64,000 nt of DNA from DASPWW01 sp963841715. GTDB lineage: Bacteria > Actinomycetota > Thermoleophilia > Solirubrobacterales > 70-9. Within the stretch, counting starts at the first letter, position 1. Every line of letters begins with the position of its first letter. Shown one piece after another: positions 62,620-64,000 of the stretch. The DNA lies in NCBI GenBank assembly GCA_963841715.1, contig CAWJDP010000001.1:372001-436000 (forward strand). Reading direction: 5' to 3'. The notes below the pieces were generated by a model. It did not search any database and was not told the DNA's origin. It was given only the letters and a program-made list of their open reading frames with translations. The position numbers and the translations under genes are program-made.

Positions 62620-63291
62620 GTGACCGAGACGGCGACCCGCGAGCAGCGACGGGAGCGCCTCGTCGAGCTCTACCGCGAGGCATCCGAGTGCGTGGCGTGC
62701 CCGCTGTCCGAAGGCCGCACCAACGTCGTCTTTGGCGCCGGCAGGGCCGACGCCGAGCTGATGTTCGTCGGCGAGGCGCCGGGCGCGGAGGAGGACCGCC
62801 AGGGGCTGCCGTTCGTCGGCCGCGCCGGCTCGATTCTGACCGAGCTCGTCGAAGGCATAGGCATGACCCGCGACGAGGTGTTCGTGTCGAACATCCTCAA
62901 ATGCAGGCCCCCGGGGAACCGCGACCCGCTCCCGCTCGAGATCGAGACCTGCGAGCCGTACCTGCGCCACCAGGTCGAGTTGATCCGGCCGCGGGTGATC
63001 GCGACGCTGGGCAACTTCGCGACCCGGCTCTTGACCGGGAGCCGCGCGCCGATCAGCAAGGTCCGCGGCGCGCCCCAGGTGCACTCGATCGGCGACGCAA
63101 CCGTGTTCCTGATGCCGCTGTTCCATCCCGCCGCCGCGCTGCGGACGCCGTCGCTGCTCGAGACGCTGCGCGAGGACTTCGTGAAGCTGCGCGGGCTGAT
63201 CGAGGAGCGGCCGCCCCAGGACCTCGAGGGCGCGCCGTTGAGCGCGGCGGCAGCCGATCCCCCCGGCGATCAGCTGGACCTGTTCGGCTGA
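62620..63291 (+). CDS. Uracil-DNA glycosylase, family 4 (iron-sulfur type)
   Basis: The product (223 residues) removes uracil from DNA. Four cysteines for a 4Fe-4S cluster are visible: CVAC near residues 25-28, the Cys in LKCRPPGNR and the one in ETCEPYL. The active-site motif is FVGEAPGAEEDRQGLPFVGRAG and the second motif is LFHPAAAL. GTG 62620 is supported by the leaderless -10; the frame opens at 62566. It precedes tsaE, with the stop forming CTGA. Confidence 0.92.
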   Translation: MTETATREQRRERLVELYREASECVACPLSEGRTNVVFGAGRADAELMFVGEAPGAEEDRQGLPFVGRAGSILTELVEGIGMTRDEVFVSNILKCRPPGNRDPLPLEIETCEPYLRHQVELIRPRVIATLGNFATRLLTGSRAPISKVRGAPQVHSIGDATVFLMPLFHPAAALRTPSLLETLREDFVKLRGLIEERPPQDLEGAPLSAAAADPPGDQLDLFG

Positions 63292-63302
63292 CCGCGGCGG
63301 TC

Positions 63303-63716
63303 GTGCACACGGGCGGGGCCGCCGAGACGGAGGCGGTCGGCACGCGGCTCGCGGCGGAGCTGGGCCCGGGGGACGTCGTCGTCGTCAGAGGCGAGGTCGG
63401 GAGCGGGAAGACGACGCTGATCCGCGGGGCGTGTCGCGGGCTCGGCGTCACCGAGCCCGTCGTCTCGCCGACGTTCACGATCGGGCGCCGCTACCGCGGC
63501 CGCATCGGCGTCTCCCACCTCGATCTCTACCGGCTCGACACAGTTGAGGGTGAGGACCCCGGCCTGCTCGACGACTACCTGACGGCGGACGCGGTCGCTT
63601 TCATCGAGTGGCCGGACGCCGCCGAGCCGCGCCTCGGGCGGGTTACGCGCCGGGTCGAGCTCACCCACGCCGGCGGGGACCGGCGAACGATCCGGATCTG
63701 GGAGGAGGCTCGATGA
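63303..63716 (+). CDS. tsaE: tRNA threonylcarbamoyladenosine ATPase TsaE
   Basis: The product (137 residues) is the ATPase that helps TsaB-TsaD make t6A37 in tRNAs. It shows ALGPGD-like LGPGDVVVVRGEVGSGKTTLIRGACRGLG with Walker A, SPTFTIGRRYRG, VSHLDLYRLDTVE and VAFIEWPD. GTG 63303 gives the usual length; CTG 63288, overlapping the udg stop as CTGA, would add five residues. The stop overlaps tsaB as ATGA (63713-63716). Confidence 0.92.
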   Translation: MHTGGAAETEAVGTRLAAELGPGDVVVVRGEVGSGKTTLIRGACRGLGVTEPVVSPTFTIGRRYRGRIGVSHLDLYRLDTVEGEDPGLLDDYLTADAVAFIEWPDAAEPRLGRVTRRVELTHAGGDRRTIRIWEEAR

Positions 63717-64000
63717 CGACCGTGCTCGGATTCGATACCGCCACGCCCGAGGTCGCGGTCGCCGTCACGCGCGACGGGGAAGCGGTGAGCGATTTTGCGT
63801 CGCCCCGGCCGGACGGTGGTCGTCCCGTGCACGCCGACGCGCTGCTGCCCGCGATCGAGGCGGCAGTGTCCGCCGCCGGCGGCTGGGAAGCGGTTGAGCT
63901 GATCGGGGTCGGCGTCGGCCCCGGCTCGTTCACGGGTCTGCGGGTCGGGATCGCGACCGCGCGCGCGCTCGGACAGGCGCTCGCGAAGCCGCTCGCCGCC
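63713..64000 (+). CDS. tsaB: tRNA threonylcarbamoyladenosine protein TsaB (3' end beyond window)
   Basis: The first 96 codons are visible. MTTVLGFDTATPEVAVAV and the conserved GVGVGPGSFTGLRVGIATARALGQAL are clear TsaB (YeaZ) features of the ASKHA fold. TsaB scaffolds TsaD and TsaE in t6A synthesis. The ATG overlaps the tsaE stop, so the two are translated together. The gene is cut by the right edge of the window. Confidence 0.93.
   Translation, partial: MTTVLGFDTATPEVAVAVTRDGEAVSDFASPRPDGGRPVHADALLPAIEAAVSAAGGWEAVELIGVGVGPGSFTGLRVGIATARALGQALAKPLAA

Overview
The window is a very GC-rich, densely packed chromosomal segment with short intergenic gaps, frequent 4-base gene overlaps and many GTG, TTG and probably CTG starts. 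The gene set fits a free-living actinobacterium, and the many secreted RTX, FG-GAP and peptidoglycan-binding proteins recall Thermoleophilia such as Solirubrobacterales. That placement is inference; no rRNA gene is present to test it. I saw no tRNA, rRNA, CRISPR array, insertion sequence or prophage. No stretch longer than 300 bases lacks a gene.

Layout. 1-6.7 kb: a partial minus-strand gene, leuS, a cupin, an acylphosphatase and comEA-comEC (DNA uptake). 6.7-12.7 kb: a lipoprotein, holA converging on rpsT, then the overlapping run murJ, NTF2-like, lepA, NTF2-like. 12.7-15 kb: two MaoC-type dehydratase subunits (HadA-like and HadB-like) separated by a minus-strand secreted peptidoglycan-binding protein. 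15-19.4 kb: hrcA, dnaJ, an ATP-grasp gene and prmA. 19.3-25.1 kb: an FAD monooxygenase, murI, yqeY, phoH, ybeY, MOSC, GNAT and era. 25.1-34 kb: hisIE followed by a full set of trp genes (E, G, D, C, F, B, A) with an HtrA-type protease gene between trpC and trpF; trpE carries a frameshift. 34-45 kb: small genes, a phosphofructokinase with pyrophosphate-type residues, an orphan solute-binding lipoprotein, an epimerase, an ACT-malic enzyme, polA, a small membrane protein, a transporter and an FAD oxidoreductase. 45-58 kb: rpsA-coaE-lytic transglycosylase, uvrB, surface or coiled-coil proteins, a 1000-residue RTX/FG-GAP secreted protein and uvrA. 58-64 kb: secreted paralogues, an acyltransferase, a lipoprotein, the minus-strand operon panC-panD'-panB-yjbQ, then udg, tsaE and tsaB (cut by the window end).

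Three window-wide patterns stand out. First, about fifteen genes have a TANNNT-type -10 hexamer ending 6-7 bases before the start codon, the signature of leaderless transcripts; this also settles several start codons. Second, neighbouring genes are often joined by NTGA overlaps, and two or three of these are CTGA, implying CTG starts for comEC, coaE and possibly tsaE; era also lacks a canonical start. Third, short GC-rich palindromes recur between genes and in frame inside leuS, trpB and polA, with one related unit of 25-30 bp found three times.

The most unusual single gene is panD': it keeps only the C-terminal half of aspartate decarboxylase, without the self-processing Gly-Ser site, yet is neatly coupled to panC and panB. 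No completely new multi-gene system was evident.
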